This document shows, in pieces, positions 23,541-35,085 of a stretch of 64,000 bases of DNA. Each line of letters starts with the position of its first letter. The stretch's first letter is position 1. The notes under the pieces were generated by a model that worked only from the letters and a program-made list of their open reading frames with translations, was not told the origin of the DNA and searched no databases. Made by a program: the position numbers and the translations under genes. The stretch covers positions 496,001-560,000 of the forward strand of contig NC_088324.1 in the NCBI RefSeq assembly GCF_910592395.1, in the 5' to 3' direction. Source of the stretch: Lineus longissimus (Eukaryota > Nemertea > Pilidiophora > Heteronemertea > Lineidae).

Positions 23541-23546
23541 AATAAA
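23541..23546 (+). terminator. polyadenylation signal AATAAA of plus-strand GTPase gene
   Basis: AATAAA about 250 nt after the stop codon at 23,288 and just before the 43-bp array. It is the first canonical signal downstream. Confidence 0.55.
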
Positions 23547-23606
23547 ATATTTTTCGAAAACGAATCCGTAGTAAGTAAGTTTTTAGTTTTGGTCCTCTGG
23601 TTGTAA

Positions 23607-24163
23607 TTGTCCTTTACCGCCAGACGGGTGTGGTAAGCAGATTGACCAATTGTCCTTTACCACCAGACGGCTGTGGTAAGCAGATTGACCAATTGTCCTT
23701 TACCACCAGACGGGTGTGGTAAGCAGATTGACCAATTGTCCTTTACCACCAGACGGGTGTGGTAAGCAGATTGACCAATTGTCCTTTACCGCCAGACGGG
23801 TGTGGTAAGCAGATTGACCAATCGTCCTTTACCACCAGACGGGTGTGGTAAGCAGATTGACCAATTGTCCTTTACCACCAGACGGGTTGTGGTAAGCAGA
23901 TTGACCAATTGTCCTTTACCACCAGACGGGTGTGGTAAGCAGATTGACCAATTGTTCTTTACCACAAGACGGGTGTGGTAAGCAGATTGACCAATTGTCC
24001 TTTACCACCAGACGGGTGTGGTAAGCAGATTGACCAATTGTCCTTTACCACCAGACGGGTGTGGTAAGCAGATTGACCAATTGTCCTTTACCACCAGACG
24101 GGTGTGGTAAGCAGATTGACCAATTGTCCTTTACCGCCAGACGGGTGTGGTGAGCAGATTGTC
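23607..24163. repeat. 43-bp minisatellite, about 13 copies
   Basis: The unit is TTGTCCTTTACCACCAGACG followed by GGTGTGGTAAGCAGATTGACCAA. Each unit contains a short imperfect hairpin (TACCACC and GGTGTGGTA). Decayed units continue to about 24,210. The array begins roughly 60 nt after the polyadenylation signal of the GTPase gene. Confidence 0.95.
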
Positions 24164-24965
24164 CAATTATCTTTCACCGTGAGAAGGGTTTGGTAGGTAG
24201 GTTGCCCAATTCACATGGTCTTTCACAAATTGTCCTACACCACCGTTCCGGACGAGAGTAGTTAGCACTGATAGTCAGATGTCTTTCACCATAAGACGAC
24301 TGAAAAAAGTAGGTTATCTAACTGCCTTTCACCACCAGAAACCTGGGCCAAGTTGATATATACGGAGGCCGAGTTGGCAGGCATCCTGACTTAACCAGTG
24401 ATTATCAATATACTCATCTCTATTTCAATTTTTTCCAAGCGGATTTTACTGGATTTTCTCAGGGTTTGTATACGAGGTAAATGCCGAAGGGAAGTTCTAG
24501 TTTACCGTCGCGTGGTTAGCCTAATACCATTAGGCCCCACGGGTGGCGCTGAAGTGGCGGCCGACGGGGCCTAATTCTTAACAATTTGATTTTTGTAAAT
24601 CCTTGCCGAGAATTTTGGAAAATACGAATCTTAGGCTAGGAATAAGTTTTAGTGTTTTAACGACGCAAATAATTTTCTCACAGGTAGTTTTCATACAAGC
24701 TGTATGTTTGAGTCATAAATTACACAAATTTGATTGTTAGTACGGACAAGCGGATTCAATTCAATTCAATAAAATATTCCATGTTTGAAAATCGACGACC
24801 AACTTCAGCTTTCTATGTACAAGTATGTCAAGGGCTGTGCATTTAGGATATTCAGCCACATACTGGCGAAGCTCGCTCGAGCGATCTCCGTCAAACCCGC
24901 CGATCTAAGCTAGAATCTCCTGACATAGTCGAATGGAGGGGTTTCTCGGGGGGGGGGGGGTGATT
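24164..24965. other. non-coding spacer
   Basis: Decayed minisatellite tail, then sequence without recognisable features. A G-run lies at about 24,948-24,960. Confidence 0.4.
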
Positions 24966-27900
24966 TAGCTACGCCGGTCTAGCTACGCCGTGGTATGCTA
25001 CGCCGCCTGCATATTAAAATCGAGGCGTTTCAGGGGGGGGGGGGTCTGGTGCAATTTCCAGCACGGGCATCCTTGCCTCAGTTGTCCAGTCCTTACTTCG
25101 AGAGAAGGGCATCTCATCCATGTTCATTTAAAGGCTTCGTCCACAGTTACGGTGCCCTCCAGTCTCTGTTGATTACTATAGCTATACATATATATCGAAC
25201 TCGGACAACAATGTTTGCCATTTTCTTGCCTCAGGCTATAATCTAATTATTAAAATAATAGGGAGGTTTCGTAATCTTTATAAGCAACATAGTACGAGGT
25301 ACGAATGTCTGTACGTAGTATCATCAAGTCCTGGGCGAATCCATTTACGGGACACTCGTAAATAGGCTTTCACACTTAGTAGTACATGGACTCAGCGAAC
25401 TCATCAAAGACAGCCGTCGATAAAATACATCTGTCATAATGGTCACATACTTAGTATTGTCCCTCATGTTAAGAATACAAACTGCATGATAACTAAACTA
25501 AACAGCGCAAAAGCAACAATAAACATACATAGTGATATCCAAGTACGTGCTGCCTCTAAGGCTCACATTGACTACAGAGAGTATCAAAGAGATAGGAACA
25601 TCTGAGACACCCCCCCCCCCCCCCACCCCGCATGAACCGCCCTCATATCGATATCGAGATATGAGTGTTTTCAATGAGTCCGGTGTAGGAAATGTCTCAG
25701 AATAGAATTTCCGGGCGAGCAAAGGATTCTATTATGCTCTTTAATCTCTGACATATTGACGGTAATGTCACCGAAAGAACCATAATACCATAATCTGACA
25801 AAATACAATAGGGTGGATGGTTTTTCCCTCGGACATTTTCTACTTCTACACCGGTTAGGATGAATCTGTACCGAATGACATAAAGCGTCTAACCATATTT
25901 CGAGTCTTATTGCTTGAAGACGGACACGAATTTTATGAACATTCCATTTACAAGCAATATCTCCCCCTATCTGTGCATTACTGAACTGTAATCAAAATGA
26001 TTTGCGAAATTGCACATGATTACATGTACACATATAATGGCTTGAATTAGCCGAACTATAAAATATAATCGCAACGGACTTCGGTTCAGAAACACACAGT
26101 AAAGCCAGGACTTTCTTTTTTGAAGTGTCGCCTGTCGCAAGTGTTGAGACAGGTAGACAGCGCCTACTAGAATAGGGGGTGAGAACTGAAGGACTCGTTC
26201 GTCCAACGAGGCAAAACCACCATTGATTAATTTTGTTAAAGACTTTCATCAGTTCATTTGCCAAAGTTTGCCCACGTCGCACCAATTACTGCGGGCAGTT
26301 TTGAATCTTAGATGTGGATATGATATTTCGGACAGTCTGGCGACAAACTTGTGGAAATTAAAGTGGTCGTTGACCGCGGATTTTTAAAGATAATCGGAAA
26401 AGCTTCTCGTTGATAGGTCTGAATACTGCAACCTATGAATATTCAATGGTGGTCTTATCTCGAACTGAAATTTTACTAAGGTAAATCTAATAACACCAAA
26501 CCACTTTAATAAAACCACTCTTGCCACTTTCAAGTTTTTAAAACACCGGATTTGTATCCTAACAAATCTTTCCACCCAAAACCCACCAGTTTGGCACAAA
26601 ATCCATTGTTTACAACCCAAAATCAACCATTCACAGCGACTACCTCTTTTTTACACATGCCATGATGAAATTCTCATTAGGAAACTCTGAATCAAAGGAG
26701 ATTTGCATTGAGCAACTTCGACCAAGGACACCTGGGCCTTCAAAAATCAAAATCTCACTGAAAATGTTTACAATAACTTGCATATGGTTCGCAAGGACAC
26801 TTCGCTGGAATGGTTAGAATGAGTGATCAAGTCGAAGTTGTTTTGTCACGTTAACCCACTCACTACATTACCAGTCATTACCCAGCCTTTACCGCCATAA
26901 AATCTTTTCAACCTTCATTAAATAATTATCTTTCATAACAAATTCGCGTATCGGCCAAAATAATTCACGTTAGAATAACCTTCTACGGTCTCATTATGGT
27001 CACGTAAAAATCGCCACTGCAGCGAATATCTAAACGGTACATATATTGGGAAAAGATACACACATGTAGCTTAAATAAAACTGAATTTTATGATCAGTCA
27101 TTAAGACCAGCGAGTTGGCTTAAACAACGTTAGAGAGAAACTCAAAATAGTTTGAAGTCTAAAAAGACACCCAAACAATTGTTGGAAAACTGAAGGTGCA
27201 CTAAGATTAAGGGTTGAATATAGGTACCGCCATTTTGGCTAGAAATTGCAATCAAAAAGCGATTAGAACACCTTCAAAATGTAGTGAATGCTCATTTAAA
27301 ACCCTGGAGGCTGTTCTCTGGAAAGCAATAAACAGACTCCAGCCCTTGAAATGAGCTTTCACTATGTTTTGAAAGAGCTCTAAAGGCTTTAGGATTTGGA
27401 GGACTCGACAAAATGGCGATACCTATTGTCAACCCTTAAGGTGAAACTATATACTCACTCTTTATTATGTTAATGTATTAGGAACACCGGAACTCTTTCA
27501 AACATCAACAAATAGGACAAGATAATGGCTGATATGAAAGAGACTGGCGTGTGATTTTATCTAAAACACTATATGTACTGTACATGTACACAAAGCCTTT
27601 CTGCACAAAATTGAAGTAAAAGCACTTGCTTGTCTTTGTCATATAACATGTTGTTCGGTGGCAACGCAAACTATTATGTTCTCCGAGTAACACTTTTACC
27701 AGTTTGTGGATATTTTGGATGAATTCTTGTTGACTGGCAACATGGAGGCACTATAGCATCACCTTAACGAGTATTCAATCTATATCCATCCACAAGTTTG
27801 CAGTCATTCTGTAATGAGCGTCATTACAAGCGTACATAAAACCGTAATCACTTGATCATTTAGAACTTGTGACAGGGCCTACCAGGCTTCACACTCTTAA

Positions 27901-28860
27901 ATGTTACTCACAAAATATAGGAAATAATGAATGTGACTCTCTTGCAATATAATGTTATGATAGTAATAGACAGGCTTCAAACAGCTTGCAATCTCTAGGC
28001 CTTCTGACTTCTACCATATAATATTGTGACACATATAATTATAAAAGGTTACACCGAACATAATACAATATAAGTCGATACAAGTTTATACATGTAAATA
28101 CATGACAATACAATTTATACAATTCAATACATAAGGATATTAAGGTTATAAGGTAGCTACCCTACCTCATGCAATTACAATATCAATACAAGTTAACATG
28201 TCAATACAAGATATACCAGTCCATACCTTTGTTCACCCATGCAGTCAGCATATCAAAGGGTGTAAGTAACTCATAAGTACTATGAAAGGAATTGAGTGCA
28301 ACATCCAACTTCCTATGTCATAATACCGATCTGAGAGTGTCTGGATATGTAAGCCAAGCCCCATGTTGATAATATGCGCATTGTCGTTGGATGCCATCCA
28401 ACATTCAACTCAGTCGAGATGAACAATGCCAATGTGTCGCCTTTGTATCAATTTCATAGTTAAAAGTAGAAAATAGATTGTAAAACTTCAGAAATCATCT
28501 TAAATAAGACAGGGTTGCATTTTTTACCAAAATCTGAAAGTTCTGAAACTTTTTTTCAGAAGTGGTGAACATTTGGTATATCATCTCCGTGATGTGTCCC
28601 CAACCTCGGAAAGTCTACAGTTTTGCAATTTCATCTCTGAATAACGGAGAGTTGTAAGAGGTGGAGGGGGTCTGAATAATTTCCGAAGTTTTCTAAAATG
28701 TTACGGTTGTGCTTGTTTTCCTTTGTACACCACACGATCCCTCACCATTCTCTCTCTCAAAGTCAACATAGCAGCTATTTTGAGCCCGGTGTCATTTCGA
28801 GAACGAATTCCCTACCACTTGGCTTTGAAGGTCCTGACGCACTTGAGGCTTTCGATTAAG

Positions 28861-29028
28861 GAATTGAACCCGAGGCGGAGGACCTTGGTTGAGTTACCAA
28901 GACACTCGAGGGTGGAGCTAAAATACAGTCCAAACCCGAGCCGACAGGCGAGGGTTTGGACGAAATTTTAGCTCCACCCGAGAGTGTCTTGGTAACTCAA
29001 CCAAGGTCCGAAGCCGAGGGTTCAATTT
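28861..29028. repeat. 168-bp palindromic hairpin (MITE-like), left copy only
   Basis: Two arms of about 80 bp, beginning GAATTGAACCCGAGG and containing CTTGGTTGAGTTACCAAGAC, mirror each other around an 8-bp centre near 28,944. It lies within the roughly 639-bp segment (28,855-29,493) that is absent from the corresponding place at about 44,713. It shares the GGGTGGAGCTAAAAT arm motif with the hairpin at 10,872. Confidence 0.7.
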
Positions 29029-29748
29029 CTATTCTAAAATACCTCAAACTTAAAAAGATAGGCCACGAGATAACTTGAATATGTGCGAATTTGGCAAATT
29101 CCATCCATCGCCTGCCCGGAGCGCCGGTAGCGCCGTTGTTTACATTATGTTACGGCAGCGCCTATAGGAAGTCCGGATCGGCTCGCTCAAGTGACGCTAA
29201 AATCCGCGCAAATGGGCTATTTGGGGCGTTTTTCTCGGCAAATATGTGTAGTGCTCATTAAAAAACTTAGGGTGGTTGATGCTTCCTTGGCTGATTTGTG
29301 TTTGAAGCAGTGTTTTGAGAGCCTCAAACTTCTGAAGTGAGCTGTGTGCATGGTTCCACATTTTAGTGCAACCCGAGGGAACTTTGGTAGAGCATCTTGG
29401 TTGCGTGTCCAAAACACTCCACTCTCAGAACGAGGCTTATGCATTTTCCATTTAAAAGTTGACTTTACGGTACCAAGGTATTTTAGAATTTCGAACCAAA
29501 GTCCGAGATACCCTGCCAGAGACTCTCTCCGACCGCTGCGCCTGTCGCGTCGGCCCAACTCGTACACATGCACTCTCGTGGTTTGAACTGGCGGGGCCGG
29601 GTGAGGTCAGGGAATAACCATAGATGTGGTTACACCGGAGCATCCGTCTCGCATACAAAGTGTTCATCGGGGTGAAGATTACTGGAAATAAACATATCAA
29701 TATCAGGCACATTGTACTTCTGAAAGCGATTACTCAACACTATTTATT

Positions 29749-29931
29749 GTGTATGAAGTGGTTTCACGTGACGCCATCACCTTGCATGCTGGAGGGATAG
29801 ACAAAAGAAAGCAAGCCCGAAAGACCATGACAGTATTTGATTTATTTAAGTCAGGCACGACAAATCATTGTCCAGCCCTCCAAGAATCTATTCGGTGGAT
29901 TGTAGGCCAATACGAGAGATATTGTAGTTAG
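29749..29931 (+). other. 60-codon frame conserved between duplication copies
   Basis: An open frame (VVSRDAITLHAGGIDKRKQA...) with only two substitutions relative to 44,972-45,154. It has no ATG at its left end and no recognised domain. Conservation may only reflect the recency of the duplication. Confidence 0.2.
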
Positions 29932-30351
29932 ATAGTTCATTCAAATAAAGTGCATTTTTGAACCAAGAGGGGAATTGGTCACTGTAATCAAAGACAATGA
30001 AAGAATTATTTCTACCGGCTGTGCTGTAATTTAGTATGGTCTTTACATCCTAAGAAGGACTTGCTGTAATTAGCATAATTTACGCAATGGAACTCTCTAC
30101 AGAAACTATGATATCAAACATGGATATTTAGGTTAAGGTCGTCAAAAAATTATGCATGTCTTGAACATGATTTAAGGTCATCAAAAAGTTTAGATATGAA
30201 TTATAATGAATTCTAGAGGGTCTATCATCAGAAAATTCTCTTTTCTGATATCCGACATCTCGGAATATACAATGTACGCGAAGATGAGTGAATTATTAAT
30301 TTTAAAGCTAATTGTCTTCAATGGGATTGACCAAGAGAGTTACCTTGCTCG

Positions 30352-33300
30352 CTATTCTAATCTGACGATGTAACAACCTATGTCAGGCTCGTCATCAGCG
30401 GCTTCAATGCCTGGCCCATCTTCCCTCGCGTCGTCACCATGGTTCTCATCACCACGCTCCAGGCGGGACATCCTACCAACGATTGCCGTCATCAACTTGG
30501 CGACTTGATGAGACTTGGCTATGTTGAGTTTCAAGCCTTCCAGCAGATTGACGCTGGGCTGCCAGTAGAACGGTAGGTTGCCCTTGCCGAGGTAATCCTC
30601 AAGTTGGCTGTAGATGATGTAGACCATCTCTGGCAGGCTCCTGTTTGTCTCAAGGAAGTCGTCTATGTTATGGAGGAAGACTGTCTTCAGGAGGTAGCTT
30701 GTAAGGAAGTGACTGACGAAATGTATGACGCCGTTCGTATCTCTAATCACAACGCCACATGCCATAGGTGACCTCAGACACTTTGCTGTGATGTAGGCGT
30801 CTTTGATTCTTGGATCCAAAGGTGCGATTGTTGCAGGTTCTAGATGAGAGAAGGAGATCCGCAACATTCTTTCTCTGTCTTCCTCGGGTAGCAACCGTCC
30901 GTACTCACTGTCCTTGTGTGGCGGTTTCAGGACCAGCCTATACCCACTCTTCCTCAAGGTGTCCTCGTCCATTCGCCAGGTCTTCTTGATAGCATCGTCT
31001 GGCCAATCATCAACATGAAATATCGGTACTATATCCACAGAGATAAGGAGACTGGATGATATATTTTCAAACCTTTTGATAGTCACAGGAACACTGGCCA
31101 ATCCTCTTCTAACATCAGCTTGAGATAAGATGTATCCAGTCCGTTGATAAACACAAACGTCCGCCGTTACCTCACTTTCAGACTCTCCGTTCTGTAGTGC
31201 ATTATCGGACCAATCATCTTGCCAATCATCGGGCCAATTATCTACAGGTAAGGTTGTTACTATATGGTCTGAGACAATGCGTTTTGAAGGTTTATCATCG
31301 GGCCATCTGATAGTCACAGGAACACTGGCACCGCCTCCTCCAGCAACTGCCTCCAAACGGATTTCTCCGCTTTTTTTAGACTCTTGGGCTTTTGTGCTAA
31401 ATTGTAGGGTTTGGCTTTCAATCTCATGGAGTGCTTTACTTGATAAAAACCTGTTCTTAATTTTTCTAATTTGTATATACTTATATCCATGTAAGTTGTC
31501 AACCATTTCGTTTCGAGAGAGATGATTTGGAGATACCAATCTAAGGAAGTCCATTTCATCAGGCAGCTGAACCTTCGTGCCCTCAGCCGAACTTCCGCAT
31601 AACTCTGAACCCTTAACAACCTCCTTCTCCCTTACAAACCTCATGATAGTTTCTGAAACACCACCCTTGATAATATTCACGCTGCCTAGTCCCAGTACAC
31701 AAGATAGTTCTGAAAGTTTGTATCTATACGCGGGTGTAGCATATTGCTCATTTAATCGCGACATGACGTAAGAGAGACTTTGTTCGCAGGAATGTCCTAA
31801 TCGGTTGCTTGCTTGATAATTAAGTTTTGATTGAAAGGGGAAGCATTCATAAGCCTTCAATCCATGGATGTTGGGTCGTTTGCAGTCAAGCCCAGCGATG
31901 ATAAGATATTGATAGATATCTAGGCAACCGGACTCAGCTGCTAGATGAAGCAGTCCTTTTCCATTTACGCTGCAGTTCATGTCAGCTCCAAGCTGATGAA
32001 GTTGTCTAACTGTCCGAAAATGACCACCTGAAACTGCCTTGGCAATAGGCGACCATCCACTGGCATTGGGCAAATCCAATAACTTCCGTGCATCACTGCT
32101 TCCCAAGTATTTTACGATATCGGCATGGCCACACGAAGCAGCAGAATATATAATACTCTCCGACGAAAAGTTTGATGTGGATGTATCTGCTCCACTCCTT
32201 ATTAGGAGTTGGACCACAGAGAGATGACCCTTTATGATAGCATTTTGAAGTGGGGTGTTTCCTTTCAAGTCACGGATTTCTAATGACATCCCGCGTCTAA
32301 AAAGATATTCAACGACCCGTCGTCGACCAAACGTTGCACCAATATTTAATAGCGATCCATAACTAAAACTTCTGGAACAAGCACCTTCTTTCAACAAAAC
32401 GTCAACAATTTCAACATTACCCCATTTAGCTGCGCAAACTATCGGAGTGTCGTTTTCATAGTTACTGACTTCAATAATTGCATCCGCTTTAACTAATAGA
32501 TCCACCACATCCTTATGTCCTTCAGTCGAGGCGATGATGATTGGAGTATCCCCGTCCTTGTCTTTACATTCTATATTCGCCCCCGCTTTAATCAATAGAT
32601 CCACCACCTCTTGGTGTCCATTAATCGAGGCGGTGATGATTGGAGTATTCCCGCTATTGCCTTTACATGCTATATCCGCCCCCGCTTTAATCAATACATC
32701 CACCACCTCTTGGTGTCCTTTTATCGAGGCATTGATGATTGGAGTATTCCCGCCATTGTCTTTACATTCTATATTCGCCCCCGCTTTAATCAATAGATCC
32801 ACCACCTCTTGGTGTCCTATAATCGAGGCGATGATGATTGGAGTATTCCCGCCATTGTCTTTACATTCTATATTCGCCCCCGCTTTAATCAATAGATCCA
32901 CCACCTCTTGGTGTCCATTAATCGAGGCGATGATGATTGGAGTATTCCCGCCATTGTCTTTACATTCTATATTCGCCTTCGCTTTAATCAATAGATCCAC
33001 CACCTCTTGGTGTCCATTAATCGAGGCGGTGATGATTGGAGTATTCCCGTCATTGTCTTTACATTCTATATTCGCCCCCGCTTTAATCAATAGATCCACC
33101 ACCTCTTGGTGTCCTATAATCGAGGCGAAGATGATTGGAGTATTCCCGCCATCGCCTTTACATTCTATATTTGCCCCCGCTTTAATCAATAGATCCACCA
33201 CCTCTTGGTGTCCTATAATCGAGGCGATGATGATTGGAGTAGTCCCGCCATTGTCTTTACATTCTATATTCGCCTTCGCCTTAATCAATAGATCCACCAC

Positions 33301-34929
33301 CTCTTGGTGTCCATTAATCGAGGCGATGATGATTGGAGTATACCCGCCCTCGTCTTTACATTCTATATCCGCCCCCGCTTTAATCAATAGATCCACCACC
33401 TCTTGGTGTCCATTAATCGAGGCGATGATGATTGGAGTATTCAAGTCATTGTCTTTACATTCTATATCCGCCCCCGCTTTAATCAATAGATCCACCACCT
33501 CTTGGTGTCCATTAGTCGAGGCGATGATGATTGGAGTATTCAAATCATTGTTTTTACATTCTATATTCGCCCCCGCTTTAATCAATAGATCCACCACCTC
33601 TTGGTGTCCATTAATCGAGGCGATGATGATTGGAGTATTCCCGTCATTGTCTTTACATTGTATATTCGCCCCCGCTTTAATCAATAGATCCACCACCTCT
33701 TGGTGTCCTATAATCGAGGCGATGATGATTGGAGTATTCCCGCCATTGCCTTTACATTCTATATTCGCCCCCGCTTTAATAAATAGCTCCACCACCTCTT
33801 GGTGTCGATTAGTCGAGGCGATGATGATTGGAGTAATCCCGCCATTGTCTTTACATTCTATATTCGCCCCCGCTTTAATCAATAGATCCACCACCTCTTG
33901 GTGTCCTATAATCGAGGCGTTGATGATTGGAGTATTCCCGCCATTGCCTTTACATTCTATATTCGCCCCCGCTTTAATCAATAGATCCACCACCTCTTGG
34001 TGTCCATTAGTCGAGGCGATGATGATTGGAGTATTCCCGTCATTGTCTTTACATTCTATATTCGCCCCCGCTTTAATCAATAGATCCACCACCTCTTGGT
34101 GTCCATTAATCGAGGCGATGATGATTGGAGTATTCCCGTCATTGTCTTTACATTGTATATTCGCCCCCGCTTTAATCAATAGATCCACCACCTCTTGGTG
34201 TCCATTAATCGAGGCGAAGATGATTGGAGTATTCCCGCCATTGCCTTTACATTCTATATTCGCCCCCGCTTTAATCAATAGATCCACCACCTCTTGGTGT
34301 CCTTTAATCGAGGCGATGATGATTGGAGTATTCCCGCTAATGTTTTTACATTCTATATTCGCCCCCGCTTTAATCAATAGATCCACCACCTGTTGGTGTC
34401 CTTTAATCGAGGCGATGATGATTGGAGTATTCCCGCCATTGTCTTTACATTCTATATCCGCCCCCGCTTTAATCAATAGATCCACCACCTCTTGGTGTCC
34501 TTTAATCGAGGCAATGATGATTGGAGTATTCCCGCCATTGTCTTTACATTCTATATTCGCCCCCGCTATAATCAATAAATCCACCACCTCTTGGTGTCCT
34601 TTAATCGAGGCGAGGATGATTGGAGTATACCCGCCCTCGTCTTTACATTCTATATTCGCCCCCGCTTTAATCAATAGATCCACCACCTCTTGGTGTCCAA
34701 AAGTCGAGGCGAAGATGATTGGAGTATTCCCGCCATTGTCTTTACATTCTATATTCGCCCCCGCTTTAATCAATAGATCCACCACCTCTTGGTGTCCAAA
34801 AGTCGAGGCGAAGATGATTGGAGTATACCCGCCTAGGCTTTTACATTCTATATTCTCCCCGGCTGTAATCCATCGAGCCACAAGATTTTTGTCTCCTTTA
34901 ATCGAGGCGATGATGATTATGAGATCCAT
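30352..34929 (-). CDS. ankyrin-repeat / Mab-21 (cGAS-like receptor) fusion protein 1
   Basis: An uninterrupted 1,525-codon frame. Residues 1-822 are an array of 33-residue ankyrin repeats, 24 almost identical (core GNTPIIIASI, HQEVVDLLIKAGANIECK). Residues about 823-1,033 hold six or seven degenerate repeats. Residues about 1,050-1,480 are a Mab-21/cGAS-like nucleotidyltransferase: GSS at 1,112-1,114, E1125 and D1127 in PDEMDF, a third acid D1299 in LLISVDIVPIF, then RISFSHLE near 1,357-1,364, LTSYLLKTVF and LPFYWQPSVNLL. In the family, the GS motif and three acids bind ATP/GTP and metal, and active members make cyclic dinucleotides that activate STING after ligand sensing. No zinc-ribbon insertion is seen. 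The C-terminus is acidic. A segment of about 77 residues containing the third-acid region is duplicated (ASVPVTI at 1,201 and 1,278). Start chosen at 34,929 because it opens the first partial ankyrin repeat; an upstream non-coding exon is possible. Confidence 0.9.
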   Translation of the reverse strand: MDLIIIIASIKGDKNLVARWITAGENIECKSLGGYTPIIFASTFGHQEVVDLLIKAGANIECKDNGGNTPIIFASTFGHQEVVDLLIKAGANIECKDEGGYTPIILASIKGHQEVVDLLIIAGANIECKDNGGNTPIIIASIKGHQEVVDLLIKAGADIECKDNGGNTPIIIASIKGHQQVVDLLIKAGANIECKNISGNTPIIIASIKGHQEVVDLLIKAGANIECKGNGGNTPIIFASINGHQEVVDLLIKAGANIQCKDNDGNTPIIIASINGHQEVVDLLIKAGANIECKDNDGNTPIIIASTNGHQEVVDLLIKAGANIECKGNGGNTPIINASIIGHQEVVDLLIKAGANIECKDNGGITPIIIASTNRHQEVVELFIKAGANIECKGNGGNTPIIIASIIGHQEVVDLLIKAGANIQCKDNDGNTPIIIASINGHQEVVDLLIKAGANIECKNNDLNTPIIIASTNGHQEVVDLLIKAGADIECKDNDLNTPIIIASINGHQEVVDLLIKAGADIECKDEGGYTPIIIASINGHQEVVDLLIKAKANIECKDNGGTTPIIIASIIGHQEVVDLLIKAGANIECKGDGGNTPIIFASIIGHQEVVDLLIKAGANIECKDNDGNTPIITASINGHQEVVDLLIKAKANIECKDNGGNTPIIIASINGHQEVVDLLIKAGANIECKDNGGNTPIIIASIIGHQEVVDLLIKAGANIECKDNGGNTPIINASIKGHQEVVDVLIKAGADIACKGNSGNTPIITASINGHQEVVDLLIKAGANIECKDKDGDTPIIIASTEGHKDVVDLLVKADAIIEVSNYENDTPIVCAAKWGNVEIVDVLLKEGACSRSFSYGSLLNIGATFGRRRVVEYLFRRGMSLEIRDLKGNTPLQNAIIKGHLSVVQLLIRSGADTSTSNFSSESIIYSAASCGHADIVKYLGSSDARKLLDLPNASGWSPIAKAVSGGHFRTVRQLHQLGADMNCSVNGKGLLHLAAESGCLDIYQYLIIAGLDCKRPNIHGLKAYECFPFQSKLNYQASNRLGHSCEQSLSYVMSRLNEQYATPAYRYKLSELSCVLGLGSVNIIKGGVSETIMRFVREKEVVKGSELCGSSAEGTKVQLPDEMDFLRLVSPNHLSRNEMVDNLHGYKYIQIRKIKNRFLSSKALHEIESQTLQFSTKAQESKKSGEIRLEAVAGGGGASVPVTIRWPDDKPSKRIVSDHIVTTLPVDNWPDDWQDDWSDNALQNGESESEVTADVCVYQRTGYILSQADVRRGLASVPVTIKRFENISSSLLISVDIVPIFHVDDWPDDAIKKTWRMDEDTLRKSGYRLVLKPPHKDSEYGRLLPEEDRERMLRISFSHLEPATIAPLDPRIKDAYITAKCLRSPMACGVVIRDTNGVIHFVSHFLTSYLLKTVFLHNIDDFLETNRSLPEMVYIIYSQLEDYLGKGNLPFYWQPSVNLLEGLKLNIAKSHQVAKLMTAIVGRMSRLERGDENHGDDAREDGPGIEAADDEPDIGCYIVRLE
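32464..34839. repeat. 99-bp coding tandem repeat (24 ankyrin units)
   Basis: DNA-level repeat underlying the ankyrin array of gene 1. Stretches such as GATCCACCACCTCTTGGTGT recur nearly unchanged in every unit. The opposite strand is also almost free of stops, which creates a long artefactual frame. Near identity at silent sites indicates homogenisation rather than selection alone. Confidence 0.95.
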
Positions 34930-35085
34930 GTAATTTTTGCACTTTATATGTACTCCAGTTCACAGAATGAGAGGAGGAATCTGATTAGCCAAAAATAACC
35001 GAATGCTGCTGCATCGAACAGAGCAAGTAGGCGCCGTGTGGCTGGCATCGTGGACTGTTCTTGGGAGCTGGAAATCAAACATTTC

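Larger units (their letters stand above)
24966..30351. other. 3' flank of ankyrin gene 1, mostly non-coding
   Basis: Contains G-runs near 25,035-25,047 and a C-run near 25,608-25,622, an AT-rich stretch with repeated CAATACAA-type words near 28,060-28,200, and the hairpin at 28,861-29,028. A 60-codon frame at 29,749-29,931 is preserved in the right copy but not recognised. No other coding support. Confidence 0.4.

Noticed and set aside
23607-24163. Possible CRISPR array
   Set aside because: Units follow each other with no variable spacers, and the context is an animal genome. It is a minisatellite.
32534-34933. 799-codon open frame on the plus strand opposite ankyrin gene 1 (and a similar 402-codon frame at 48,533-49,741)
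   Set aside because: It is the antisense of the 99-bp repeat, open only because each unit lacks stops in that frame. The minus strand gives clear ankyrin and Mab-21 domains.
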